64,000 nucleotides of DNA. Source: Symbiodinium natans (lineage: Eukaryota; Sar; Dinophyceae; Suessiales; Symbiodiniaceae). The stretch covers positions 347,501 to 411,500 of the forward strand of contig CAJNDS010002623.1 of NCBI GenBank assembly GCA_905221605.1, in the 5' to 3' direction. The translations under genes were made by a program, and so were the position numbers. The notes under the pieces were generated by a model. That model did not search any database and was not told the origin of the DNA. It saw only the letters and a program-made list of their open reading frames with translations. Position 1 is the first letter of the stretch. Each line of letters begins with the position of its first letter. Below are positions 31,230 through 40,445 of the stretch, one piece after another.

Positions 31230-31280
31230 TGCGCTTCTCTGATGCGCCCTCCGAAAACGTAGTCTAGCGGAGTCCATCGA
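31229..31280 (-). CDS. Ankyrin-repeat gene, possible exon (TPLDYVFGGRIREAQ)
   Basis: After one leading base the frame reads RWTPLDYVFGGRIREAQ and ends CAG in phase 0, compatible with AG|GAC at 30132. The acceptor is AAAG|T, not the usual AG|G, and a second frame (MDSARLRFRRAH) is open. The sequence TCTAGCGGAGTCC recurs at about 31096, so part of this exon is duplicated into the neighbouring intron. A C/G-rich tract follows. Confidence 0.35.
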
Positions 31281-31312
31281 CTTTCAGGCCACGGGCTGTG
31301 CAACCCCAAATT

Positions 31313-31410
31313 GGGATGTTCCCCCTTATACTATATTAACAGTCCTGAGTAGGGATGATAGGGGGGTACTAGAATCCCTATTAAGGACTGTTAGTATAAG
31401 GGGGAACATC
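31313..31410. mobile_element. Family C inverted-repeat element
   Basis: GGGATGTTCCCCCTTATACT and AGTATAAGGGGGAACATC ends. Confidence 0.85.
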
Positions 31411-31456
31411 AACCCCAAACCTTAACACCGCTGGGTTTCGTGGGAAGTGGGCTTAC

Positions 31457-31565
31457 CCTAAGGGTCCATGTACCTTATTATTATATATTTGGGTCCCAAA
31501 GTCCTCATATATAGGAAGCACTTTTAGGCCCTAGTATTCCCTGTTGAGGTACATGGAGCCTTAGG
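31457..31565. mobile_element. Family H inverted-repeat element
   Basis: CTAAGGGTCCATGTACCTTA and GAGGTACATGGAGCCTTAG ends; adjacent to the family C copy. Confidence 0.85.
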
Positions 31566-31850
31566 GTTAGGGGACAAAGCCCTCAACAAAAACACGCGAC
31601 TCGCGACGTCCCCCCTCAACAACCACGTTTGTTGCAGACCTCCTGGGGCCAGAGACCTCAGCTGTCTGAAAGGCAGATTGGGGTTTAGGGTTTAGGGTTT
31701 AGGGTTTAGGGTTTAGGGCGGCAAGCAGCTGGAGTCCCGAACGTTTAGATTAGAGGCCCCTCGGGACCACGGACACAAGCAAGCAAGTGCATACCTCGTG
31801 TCGCTGGAGTGCCCAAACCCAAATCTGCTCCCTACTTTTCCAGCTACCCA

Positions 31851-31965
31851 GGGGAGCTACTGCAAGGTTAACCTGTGGGACCGTGCAGGACATATACTAC
31901 CCCAGAATGGTCCAAAGGTGGCTTGCTCGACGACGAAGGCCCCAGCCCCGCGTTGTGCGATTTAG
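31851..31965 (+). other. Exon-like island, strand unresolved
   Basis: Plus frame LPRGATARLTCGTVQ, DIYYPRMVQRWLARR after CTTTTCCAG; minus frame AFVVEQATFGPFWGS. It lies between main-gene exons 32334 and 31229/30132 and is not needed. Confidence 0.2.
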
Positions 31966-32174
31966 GGTTTGCAGGGTTCAGGATGTCGGTTGCCAATTGC
32001 TTCCTGAAGCCTAGGCCAGTTTTGGCGCTCTAAGATTAAAAAAAGATATCTTGCGGAACGCAGCGCCTCTTGATCTCAGACAGGGAAACGCCGAGACCCT
32101 CATCCAAGCCGACTTCTGGAAACCCCCTAAACCCAAAACTTCATAGGGACGAGCCTTCAATCATCCCTCTAAGC

Positions 32175-32335
32175 TTCCCACACCCCCCCACACCCACACC
32201 CACACCCCACCCACACCCACACCCACACCCCCCACCCACACCCCCACACCCCCACACCCCCACACCCCCACACCCCCACACCCCCACACCCCCACACCCC
32301 CACACCCCCACACCCCCACACCCCCACACCCCCAA
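32175..32335 (+). repeat. CCCCCACA minisatellite
   Basis: Eight- and six-base units, purest at 32242-32330; on the minus strand it starts where exon 32334-32412 ends. Confidence 0.95.
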
Positions 32336-32412
32336 ATGCCAGGGAGAGACCACCAGCAGCGGCTTGGGCTTGGCAGACAGCGCCGCAGCTGTTCGCTCCG
32401 CGCGACACCATC
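32334..32412 (-). CDS. Ankyrin-repeat gene, exon completing RGWCRAE
   Basis: Acceptor GACGAG|GATGG. With two bases completing the split glycine codon it reads WCRAERTAAALSAKPK, then PLLVVSPWH. The 3' end runs into the CCCCCACA minisatellite (GGGTGTGG on this strand), so the donor is uncertain; GT sites occur inside LLVV and at the repeat edge. Two other frames are also open here, but only this one gives the conserved motif. Confidence 0.6.
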
Positions 32413-32860
32413 CTCGTCGCGAAGCATGAGACCCCCCGAAAGCCCGAAGTTAAGTGATAACCCTATCCTCAACCTGAATTAGTACTAAAACCCCAAGCCT
32501 ACACCCCCTGAGTAAGGACACTTGGTTGCCAGGGAGCCCCTCAGCATCCCCAAGCCACATCGTGAAGGTTTCGGGCTTGAGGGTTTAGGCTCAGGGTTTA
32601 GGGTTTCGGGTTTAGGGTTTAGGGTCTTGGGAGATCCGAAGTCCCTATAAACGATAGGCCCCTAAAAACTTGGACCCCAAACCCCTGCAGGGCCCAAGGA
32701 TGCTTTGGCCAAGGAGATGTTAAACTCCAAAAGCCCTAGAGACCTATGTAAGCCCAAAAAACCCACACCCCCTGAGGCTCTCTCCCCAAATCCCAAAACC
32801 CTAAACACTAAACCCTAAACCCGAAACCCTAAACCTTAAACCCTAAACCCCCCGAGGCTC

Positions 32861-32930
32861 CCCTGGTGGCCCAGGAGATGTAGTTCATGGTCGCTCCGGT
32901 GTCTGCGTGCTGGATCGTGGGCGCCAGGAC
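32861..32930 (-). CDS. Ankyrin-repeat gene, exon with HADTG..SWATR
   Basis: Acceptor AATCCAG|GTC, then VLAPTIQHADTG, ATMNYISWATR plus one base. A GA donor (AGGG|GAGCCT) joins AG|GATGGTGTCGC at 32412 and creates RGWCRAE, a motif I recall from this protein class; it is produced only by this splice. Reading through to GTTTAGGG at 32848 gives TRGASG instead, so the motif supports the earlier donor. Confidence 0.75.
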
Positions 32931-32946
32931 CTGGATTCCCAAGAGC

Positions 32947-33050
32947 ATGGGTTTAGGGTTTAGGGTTTAGGGTTTAGGGTTTAGGGTTTAGGGTTTAGGG
33001 TTTAGGGTTTAGGGTTTAGGGTTTAGGGTTTAGGGTTTAGGGTTTAGGGT
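32947..33050 (+). repeat. TTTAGGG array, about 15 copies
   Basis: Perfect heptamers; a family D element begins directly at its end. Confidence 0.97.
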
Positions 33051-33153
33051 AGCCCAGTGACCATATTACAATAAGGGCACCTTTTTTGGGGCTTGGCTAT
33101 TTTTAATAGGGGGACCTTGCACCAAAAAAAGGGAAAAAAAGGTATCACTGGGC
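33050..33153. mobile_element. Family D inverted-repeat element
   Basis: TAGCCCAGTGACCATATT and GGTATCACTGGGCCA ends. Confidence 0.8.
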
Positions 33154-33436
33154 CAGTCCTAAACCCTGTCATAAGACGTAAATATTCTGATTCATGATTT
33201 CAAATAAAAAAAATGAATGAACATACAACTGTTACTGTTAAGTAGTATTCGTAAATAATGGCATAGAAGAACATTCTTGAAAGATATCCTCAGACAATAC
33301 TCGTGAATAACATGCTTAGATGATGGTATTGAACCATGTTATGAAATCATGTTTTTGAATAATATATTCTGACCTACATACATTCACTGTGACGGGAAAC
33401 CGCGACTGCGGAAAACCACGGGACGGCATGACCGGG

Positions 33437-33606
33437 TATGACCGGGTATGACTCGGGCGTACTCGGGTGTATTCGGGCGTACTCGGGCGTACTCGGGCGT
33501 ACTCGGGCGTACTCGGACGTACTCGGGCGTACTCGGGCGTACTCGGGCGTACTCGGGCGTACTCGGGCGTACTCGGGCGTACTCGGGCGTACTCGGGCGT
33601 ACTCGG
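33437..33606 (+). repeat. TCGGGCGTAC decamer minisatellite
   Basis: About 17 units. It is flanked by CCGCGACTGCGG (33401) and the complementary CTGCAGTCGCGG (33609), and sits in an AT-rich region (33160-33400) unlike its surroundings. Confidence 0.95.
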
Positions 33607-33994
33607 CCTGCAGTCGCGGAACGCGGCCGCAATGCACTTCTCAAATACACTACATGATATTCCTGAAAAAATTATCTTCTTGGACTACTATCCTGCTGAA
33701 TGATTGTCAGTAATATAGTTGCTTCCCGGAAGGGTGGCAGGGTTTAGGCTTTCGGGGTTTGCTGGGTTTCAGGGGCTTTCGTTTCCAACTGTCGTCCTCA
33801 TTCTTCTGGGTGACCTTTGGGTCTTTCGTTGGACCTCCCTAGGGCGTGCTTCGTCAAATCGCCACCCTTACATGAATCCCGGGTGGTTAGGAGGGCTTTG
33901 GCGGGCGGCTATAAGTCAACAGACGGGCAGAGAGAACAGCCCAGAGTAACCCTTTTGTACAGGGCTGGGCTTTGAAACCCTAAGCCCTAAATTC

Positions 33995-34129
33995 TACCTG
34001 GAGGTTCATGGTGCTTAATGACCCAATTACAACTTTCCTTTTAACCCAAGTATAACCATATTTGGGCACTTGAAAAACAGTTTTTAAGTACAGCTAGAAC
34101 TGGTTATAAGTACCATGAACCTCCAAGTA
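33995..34129. mobile_element. Family A inverted-repeat element
   Basis: TACCTGGAGGTTCATGGTGC and CCATGAACCTCCAAGTA ends, in the intron after exon 34187-34237. Confidence 0.85.
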
Positions 34130-34186
34130 CAGAAAGTGCCTCCGTCGGCACCTAGCTGAACCGTGAACCCATCCGTGCCAAGGGAC

Positions 34187-34237
34187 AATGACAAAGTCCG
34201 CGGCATTGCAGTATGCGGGGATGCTGTCCACAGCCGC
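34187..34237 (-). CDS. Ankyrin-repeat gene, exon with SIPAY motif
   Basis: Acceptor CTGAG|GCG, then AAVDSIPAYCNAADFVI (17 codons). The GT donor (ATT|GTCCCTTGGC) and the acceptor exon start (GTCCTGGCGC at 32930) share GTCC.TGGC, a near direct repeat flanking the intron. Joining gives ADFVI|VLAPTIQHADTG. A family A inverted-repeat element sits about 60 bp downstream in the same intron. Confidence 0.75.
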
Positions 34238-34831
34238 CTCAGAACGCGTCCCTTTCTAAATTTTCATTGGGGGAAGCCTAGTATACCCCTTACAGCCCCC
34301 ATAAACCCAAGGGCCCATGCTGCAGAAGCCCTTTACAAAAGGTAAGGGACCCCAGCAAGGGAAAATGTGACTTCCCTTAGAGTGTCTAAATCCTAAACCC
34401 TAAACTCTAAACCCTAAACCCTTGGGGCGTATCGGGCCTCTGGTTCAGGGTTTAGGGATTCAGGGGTTCAGGGTTCAGCCTTGCATCCTGAAAGGGGGTG
34501 TAGGTTTTTAGAGGTCTAGGGCTTTAGTAGGGTTATTGTTAGGGGCTTGGGGATTCAGGGGTTCTAAGCTACAGCCCCCCTAAACCCAAACCCTAAACCC
34601 CAAACCCCAAGCCCAAAACCCTAAACCCCAAAAAACACGAAGGCCTGGCCTGAAGCTCCGGGGTGTTGGTGACGCATCCTTCCCGCAAGAGCTATGGGAT
34701 CTATGACCAGGATTCGGTCTGGGTTTAGGGAGGCTTCTGGGTTAAGGGCTTAAGGCATGGGGTTTAGGGTTTAGGGTTTATGGTTTAGGGTTTAGGGTTT
34801 AGGGTTTAGGGTTGAAGTTAGGCTCTAGATG

Positions 34832-34932
34832 TGCGGAAGTTGCTCTGAAGGGGGCCTTTCTTTTGAGTTTCCATGAGGAGGTTCCCGTGCTTGTGGATCT
34901 CGTGCGGTAAAGTAGCAGCCGAGAATGATGAA
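34832..34932. other. Exon-like island, open on both strands
   Basis: Minus frame HEIHKHGNLLMETQKKG and plus frame EVALKGAFLLSFHEEVP both look protein-like. It sits in the intron between exons 35366 and 34187 and is not required there. Strand and role cannot be decided. Confidence 0.2.
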
Positions 34933-35365
34933 TAAGGTTTAGGGTTTAGGGTTTAGGGTTTAGAGGGTAGGGTTTTGGGTTTGGGGTTTAGGGTTCTGAA
35001 CCCGAAACCCTAAAGTTTAGGACCTAAGCTTTAGGTCTAGGGTTAGGCTTTAAAGTCTGGCTTTCATGGGGCGGGTGGCGACGGAGCGAAGGGGCGGGGA
35101 GGCTTCTCAGACAACAGACTGGGCACAACATCCCTTCCTGTCGGTCTCCTTCTAGCCCAAAGAAGCCTAAATCTGGAATCAATCTTGGCTGCACTTAGCA
35201 GGGTAGCTAAAAATTCATTTTTTAGCAGCCTTCCTAAGAAACCCAATAAACCCCAAAAGGCTAAGGATCTAAAGTTACACTAAAGCACCACAGAGAATCA
35301 ACCTCCCTCCACAACTCCCCACCCACGGAGTCCAAGGAGCGTACAAACTCTAATTCTCAAATAGC

Positions 35366-35452
35366 CTGCTTAAGGCCCTGTCCTCTGTCATCCACTTGCG
35401 GTATACCGAAGAAGTCGTACCAAATGTCCCAGTCTAAGCAGTTCAGCTGCTC
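35366..35452 (-). CDS. Ankyrin-repeat gene, exon with DIWYDFFGIPQ motif
   Basis: Acceptor GCACAG|GAG, then EQLNCLDWDIWYDFFGIPQ, VDDRGQGLKQ (29 codons). IWYDFF.IPQ is, as I recall, a signature of the same dinoflagellate N-terminal region. The frame stops two codons after the chosen GC donor (CAG|GCTATT), so an intron must start near here. The next exon begins AG|GCGGCT, giving GLKQ|AAVDSIPAY. Confidence 0.75.
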
Positions 35453-35566
35453 CTGTGCCCGAGGGGCGACGGATTCCGGGGGTTCTAGGGCTAAACCCTA
35501 AACCCTAAACCCTAAACCCTAAACTACCCCAAGAAAGGCTGAGTGCAACAATAGCACATCGAAGCA

Positions 35567-35713
35567 CTGAGTTGCTGAGCCTATAAGACCCAAATAAGTG
35601 TACACTTTCCGTTCCATAGGGGTTTAGGGTTTAGGGCTCAGGGTTCAGGGTTTAGGCGTATTGTAGCAGCCCAAAAAGTGTAAAGTGTACTCATTCAGCC
35701 ACTCAGAGTAAGA
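35567..35713. mobile_element. Family G element with internal telomeric block
   Basis: Same ends as 30826-30951, but TTTAGGG repeats (35621-35655) occupy the centre. Confidence 0.7.
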
Positions 35714-35951
35714 TAAATCACAGAATGTCGCGCGAAGGGCACCCAAAGTTTCTCTAGGACCTGATGCAGCCGTCAGCAGTAACCTCTGACAGCGGCTAAC
35801 TAGTCATAGACTTAACCCTACAGCAGGGCCTAAACCCTAAACCCTAAACCCTAAACCCTAAACCCTAAACCCTAAACCCTAAACCCAAGGAAACATCTTC
35901 CTGAAGTTCCGCATCTTGCAGGGCTCTGCCCAGAACAGCTCCATACATGGT

Positions 35952-36145
35952 CACTTCTCTAAATTCTGGTCACTTTCTTGGGTGCACTAGCTTTTACTCT
36001 ACTCCCCTTAGAACCTTGATAAACATAATATCTTTAATATCCTCTTGAGTCATATATAAATTAGAAATAATTCCCAAGGGGGATATAGTTTAGGGACCTG
36101 TGTAAAACAGTGAATTCAAAAGGGACCATGGTTAGAGAACTGAGC
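35952..36145. mobile_element. Family F inverted-repeat element
   Basis: ACTTCTCTAAATTCTGGTCA and GGGACCATGGTTAGAGAACT ends; AT-rich interior. Confidence 0.75.
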
Positions 36146-36875
36146 ATAGGAGAATAGGGGCCCACGGATACTTAGAACCAGTATGTTGAAGAGTTCAAAC
36201 TCGAACAGTACAGGTATGATGAGGGGATGCGAAGGAGAAGCGACAGACTCTTCAGTCGCACGGCGGCAGAACCTGATGTCTAACTTGATCCCCCAGACAT
36301 ATACCCTAAGTCGGGGTGCATTTGAGGGCCCTCGAAGCCTCTAAAGATTAAGACCCTAAACCCTAAACCCTAAACCCTAAACCCTAAACCCTAAACCCTA
36401 AACCCTAAACACTAACCAACCCTAAACATCCTAAAGCCCGACAGCCCCATACCCCAAAACGCCCTAACACCGCTGACAGCCTCCTCGCTTGGCATTGGGA
36501 CATCGGTGCCGCTTGACCTGCAGTCGTCTACACGGTTGGGTTTAGGGTCTAGGGTCTAGGGTCTAGGGTCTAGGGTCTGGGGTCTAGGGTCTAGGGTTTA
36601 GGGTTTAGGGTTTAAGGTTTAGGGTTTAGGGTTTAGGGATCTAACTCATGCGACCTTCTTGTTACCCTAAAATCCTCACAAACCCAATGTTGAAAAATGC
36701 AATATCCCAAGGCCCTACCTGGCCTGAACTAGGAACATCCAAGAAGAGAGACCTCACAAGTGACTCCCGTTAGCACTTGGCCCTGACGGTGTAGGGTTCA
36801 GGGTTACTGCCGGTTGAGGATGTACTTAATAGATTTCAACCCTAGACCCCCTAAGCCTCAAAGGGCTTTGAGCTC

Positions 36876-36938
36876 TTGACGCAGAGTAGCCCACTGGGAA
36901 AGCAAGGTTGACTTTCGGTGTTGCAGAGGCCTGAACTC
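36876..36938 (-). CDS. Ankyrin-repeat gene, exon (EFRPLQHRKSTLL)
   Basis: Acceptor TTTTGCAG|GAG, then EFRPLQHRKSTLLSQWATLRQ minus nothing: 21 codons in phase 0. A GA donor (CAA|GAGCTC) meets acceptor ACAG|GAGCAG at 35452, with GAGC shared. The joined reading ...ATLRQ|EQLNCLDWDIWYDFF is continuous. Exon-like islands at about 36.45 and 35.9 kb fall inside the intron that this join removes. Confidence 0.65.
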
Positions 36939-37190
36939 CTGCAAAATACCTCAGACCCTAAACCCTAAACCCTAAACCCTAAACCCAAACCCCAAACCCT
37001 AAATCATGTTCAGGGTTCAGGTGCCGGGTTTAGGGTTTAGGGCTGAAGGTATGTGCCACCAATTGATGGTAAGGTTGAGAGTCCATAGGGTTTCGGGTTG
37101 ACGGTTTATGACGGTTACTCTAGGAGAACCCTTAGACCTAAACCCTAAACCCTCAACTCTAAACCCTAAACCCTAAACCCCAAAGAAGTC

Positions 37191-37250
37191 ACTGACAGGG
37201 CACTCCGCAATGGTGTCCTTCCCAACACGCAGCTTACCGGCCGCGATGTC
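37191..37250 (-). CDS. Ankyrin-repeat gene, exon (GKLRVGKDTIAECPVS)
   Basis: Acceptor AAAAAGCCAG|GAC, then DIAAGKLRVGKDTIAECPVS (20 codons). A GA donor (AGT|GACTTC) leads to CAG|GAGTTC at 36938. The intron-side GACTTC resembles the next exon's GAGTTC, one of several short direct repeats at intron ends. The frame also stays open to a GTTTAGGG donor at about 37174, so the donor is an inference from continuity with the next exon. Confidence 0.65.
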
Positions 37251-37296
37251 CTGGCTTTTTAGGGGTTTGAGGATCGGATGCAGGGCTCCGATGAGG

Positions 37297-37372
37297 CACC
37301 CTAAACCCTAAACCCTAAACCCTAAACCCTAAACCCTAAACCCTAAACCCTAAACCCTAAACCCTAAACCCT
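37297..37372 (+). repeat. CCCTAAA array, about 11 copies
   Basis: Perfect heptamers at the donor side of the 37397-37624 island. Confidence 0.95.
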
Positions 37373-37396
37373 ACGGCTCTCAAGCCGGAGGAGGTC

Positions 37397-37624
37397 GCAC
37401 TTATCGTCACTTTGGGACTTCGGCCCAGTGCTCGTGATCTGTCCAAGCTCCACCAGCCGCCCAATCACTCCATCGATGAAGGCAGAGGCGAGCCCCGGGC
37501 TCCAAGTCAAACATGTCCCCGAGGAATGGATTTGGTTTGCTGCCCATGCGCGATTATCGGCCGATCCGAAGACGCACTTCTTCACATTGACCAGGATATG
37601 TCGCAAGTCTCGCATCTTGGCCAC
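37397..37624 (-). CDS. Long exon-like island, strand uncertain
   Basis: A 228-base minus frame, VAKMRDLRHILVNVKKC to QSDDKC, with AG|GT acceptor and GA donor. The plus strand of the same DNA is also open (TQ..VKHVPEEWIWFAAHAR, LSADPKTHFFTL). The main-gene exons at 39398 and 37250 join without it, so it may be an alternative exon, part of another gene, or an old insertion. A family A element abuts its upstream edge. Confidence 0.3.
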
Positions 37625-37654
37625 CTTGGGCGCCAAGATCCGCCAGGCAGCCAA

Positions 37655-37809
37655 TACTTGAAGGTTCATGGGACTTAAGAACCACTTCTAACTGTACTTA
37701 TAACCCTACTTATAATTGGGATAACCCCTACAAGGCCCTTTAGGGGTATTATAAGTGGGGTTATAAGTGCAGTTATAATTGGCTAATAAGTACCATGAAC
37801 CTTCAAGTA
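37655..37809. mobile_element. Family A inverted-repeat element between exon-like islands
   Basis: TACTTGAAGGTTCATGGGAC and CCATGAACCTTCAAGTA ends. Its minus-strand ends supply a near-perfect GT...AG pair between 37813 and 37624. Confidence 0.85.
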
Positions 37810-37812
37810 GAC

Positions 37813-37880
37813 CCGGCCCACCGTCCGTATGCACTTGATGCACTGCTTCATGCAAGGGAAATCCAGCCTGGTCTGCGCGC
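37813..37880 (-). CDS. Exon-like island upstream of a family A element
   Basis: Acceptor GTTCAG|GC, frame AQTRLDFPCMKQCIKC, IRTVGR, donor CGG|GTCTACTTG formed at the edge of the family A element at 37655-37809. Splicing over the element to AAG|GTGGCC (37624) gives TVGR|VAKMRDL, so the element would be almost the whole intron. A second frame (FPLHEAVHQVHTDGG) is also open. Confidence 0.3.
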
Positions 37881-37914
37881 CTGAACATGCACGCCAGCAT
37901 TGGCTGGAGATCGT

Positions 37915-37995
37915 TGTTTAGGGTTTAGGGTTTTAGGGTTTAGGGTTTAGGGTTTAGGGTTTAGGGTTTAGGGTTTAGGGTTTAGGGTTTAGGGA
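37915..37995 (+). repeat. TTTAGGG array
   Basis: About 11 heptamers with one GTTTTAGGG. Confidence 0.95.
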
Positions 37996-38134
37996 TACTT
38001 CTCTTTCGGCAGGACGCCGAACATCACGGTGGCTCTAAGGAGCTGAGGAAGTAACGAGGATGAAGCACGTGGGGCACGTCATCCCCGCAACTGCCACCAT
38101 CACTTTTGAAGCTTCAGGGTTTAGGGTTTAGGGT

Positions 38135-38247
38135 TCTTTAGGGTTCTTTAGGGTTCTTTAGGGTTCTTTAGGGTTCTTTAGGGTTCTTTAGGGTTCTTTA
38201 GGGTTCTTTAGGGTTCTTTAGGGTTCTATAGGGTTCTATAGGGTTTA
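38135..38247 (+). repeat. GGGTTCTTTA decamer array
   Basis: About 11 units, a telomere-like variant with TTC inserted, ending as GGGTTCTATA. Confidence 0.95.
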
Positions 38248-38918
38248 GACTTTAGAGTTTGTGGTACTGAGGTATCAACAAAAGGGCTGACTGTTACGAG
38301 GATGAGGTGCATGGCCAGCGCCATCCTCGTGACGGTCGTCACTTTGGAACCCTGGTTTGGCGTTCACGCCTCAAAAGTGCTGACGGTTGCGAGGATCACG
38401 AGGATCGTAGCTGTCGTCGCTTATGAAGCTTCGTTTACTGTTCGCGTCTATAAAGCACTGAACACCTTGAAACGGACTCAAACCCAATGCACCCCATGCA
38501 GCAATGCACCGTCCCCCTACACCCTAAACCCTAAACCCTAGATCCTGATCCCTCAACCCCGAAGCCCTAAACCCCAAAACCCTAAATCCTGATCCCTCAA
38601 ACCCCAATGCCCAAGGAACGCACTCCCAAAGACCCTACTTGGAGGATCGGGGCACCGAGTAAGGAGGGATAAAAGACACCTTACTTGGGGTATATAAGAA
38701 ACCAAAAGTGTTGTTACCTTACTTATAACCCCGCTTGCTAAGGCCCCTGATCCAAAGAGCCACATATCCCTGAAGTAAGGAATACACCTCATTTTTTCTC
38801 GGCATCCTGAATACGCTTTAAGGTAAACCCTAAACCCTAAACCCTAAACCCTAAACCCTAAACCCTAAATTAAGGGCCATTGGGCTCTTTGAGGCTTCGA
38901 GGGTCGAGGTCAGCTTAC

Positions 38919-38960
38919 GGGACTTGCGATGATGAACCCGAGGTTGAGGAGGTTAGGAGC
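38919..38960 (-). CDS. Exon-like island (APNLLNLGFIIASP)
   Basis: Acceptor TCGAAG|GCT and a strong donor CCC|GTAAGC bound APNLLNLGFIIASP (14 codons). Its start resembles the end of the SHQW exon across the intron (KEPPNL against KAPNLL). It may be an alternative exon or a duplicated exon edge. Confidence 0.3.
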
Positions 38961-39306
38961 CTTCGATTCGATGGCTTGGTAAGGGGAGTAGAGGGTTTAG
39001 GGTTTGGAGAGTTTAGAGGGCTTTGTTGAAGGGTTTAGTTAAGATTAGATTAGGGGAGTATAGGGTTTAGGGTTTTTGCTTAGGGTTCAGGGGGTTCCGA
39101 GGGTTTAGAGTGTTTAGTTTAGAGGGACTAAGGGGAGTATAGGGTTTAGGGTTTGGAGAGTTTAGAGGGCTTTATTGAGGGGTTTAGTTAAGATTAGAGG
39201 GTTTAGGGGTTTTTTTTAGGGTTCAGGGGCTTTCGAGGGTTTAGAGTGTTTAGTTTAATAATTAAAGGGGTTAGGTTTGGGGTTCAGGGCTAAGATTTGG
39301 TGGCTC

Positions 39307-39398
39307 CTTGAGGACGCCTTGCAATACCCGCATCTGTTCGCCACGGGGGTCAGGATGGCGTCGTCCAGCCCACTGGTGGGAGATCAAAACCACCTTTC
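39307..39398 (-). CDS. Ankyrin-repeat gene, exon with SHQW..HPDP motif
   Basis: Two leading bases plus 30 codons: KVVLISHQWAGRRHPDP, then RGEQMRVLQGVLK. From memory, SH.W....HPDP.G.Q...L is common near the start of large dinoflagellate ankyrin proteins of unknown role; I could not search for it. A GA donor (AAG|GAGCCA) splices to AG|GACATC at 37250 and gives VLQGVLK|DIAAGKL. It lies between TTTGGGG/TTTAGGG-type DNA and CCCTAAC. Confidence 0.7.
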
Positions 39399-40113
39399 CT
39401 TGCAACAAGTCACACCCGAGGTTGCTGTTAGGGTTTAGGGTTTAGGGTTTAGGGTTTAGGGTTTAGGGTTTAAGGTTTAGGGTGTAGAGCCTAGGGCTTC
39501 GAACCCAATCCCAAAACTTGCCCAAAACCCTACAACGCCTGAACACACTCAAGCCCTGCTAAACCCTGGCAGGACCTAAACACTCGGGTCTTGATGTTGG
39601 GGGTTAAGGGTATTGGCTGAGGCGGGCTTCGGGAGGCTAAGGTACCTTGTAGTGCATGGGGGTTGAGGCGTTTAGGATCTATAGGGTTTAAGGTTTAGGG
39701 TTAAGGGTTAGCATCTATAGGGTTTAGGGTTTATAAGGTCCAGGGCTGAAACGTCAGGCATTGCTTGCTACTAGATTTGGGGGTGTAGAGTTCCCCTGAA
39801 TGTCCAAAGCGAGCACCCCATGCCTGGCAGTATGACCCCCCACGCCCTCCCCGCGCCCAACGACGCCCCGAACTGAGGGGACCCCTCACATCCCCCGAAA
39901 TAGAGTACCTTATCGGAACCCCCCTCGGGAAAGGGTACAACTCTTTCCGAAAACCCAAATATTTTGGCAAGCCAGAACCATAAGTCAGAAGTGGCCCATT
40001 ATTCATTTCCAACACACACACACACACACTCACACACACTCACACATATACACTTACCGGCAGCAAACGCGGTGGTCGCGGAAGCGCACACACATTTTCA
40101 CTGAACCTGAACC

Positions 40114-40218
40114 CTGAGGTTCCAAGTACCTTATTATTATGCACTTGGGCCCCAAAGTCCCGATATAGGAGGAACTTTAAGGCCCAAGTATTCGCCATTT
40201 AGGTACATGGACCCTTAG
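40114..40218. mobile_element. Family H inverted-repeat element
   Basis: CTGAGGTTCCAAGTACCTTA and TAGGTACATGGACCCTTAG ends. Confidence 0.75.
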
Positions 40219-40385
40219 GGCAAGGGTTTAGGGTGAAGCGGGTGCAGGGGAGTTCTCGTCGCGGGCTTGATACAGTAGGCATCAGGGATAAACCCTGAAC
40301 CCTAAACCCCTAAACCCTAAGCCCTAAGCCCTAAGCCCTAAACCCTAAACCAAACTGCATCATCCAGCCTAGTGTCTAGGGTGTC

Positions 40386-40445
40386 CATCCCGCCATTGGA
40401 CTAGGTGACCCTGCTCCTTCATCTTGCTGTGAGGAAGCAGGGGTC
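40386..40445 (-). CDS. Ankyrin-repeat gene, exon (KMKEQGHLVQWRD)
   Basis: Acceptor CCACAG|GA followed by PLLPHSKMKEQGHLVQWRD. The donor GATG|GACACC is a GA type. Joining to CAAG|GAAAGG at 39398 gives QWRD-G-KVVLISHQWAG, a smooth continuous reading. Two bases lead and one trails, and both phases are satisfied by the neighbours. The plus strand has no comparable frame with matching splice sites. Confidence 0.6.

Noticed and set aside
33374-33713. ORFs over the TCGGGCGTAC array
   Set aside because: All are repeat translations (RTRAYSGVLG and its complement).
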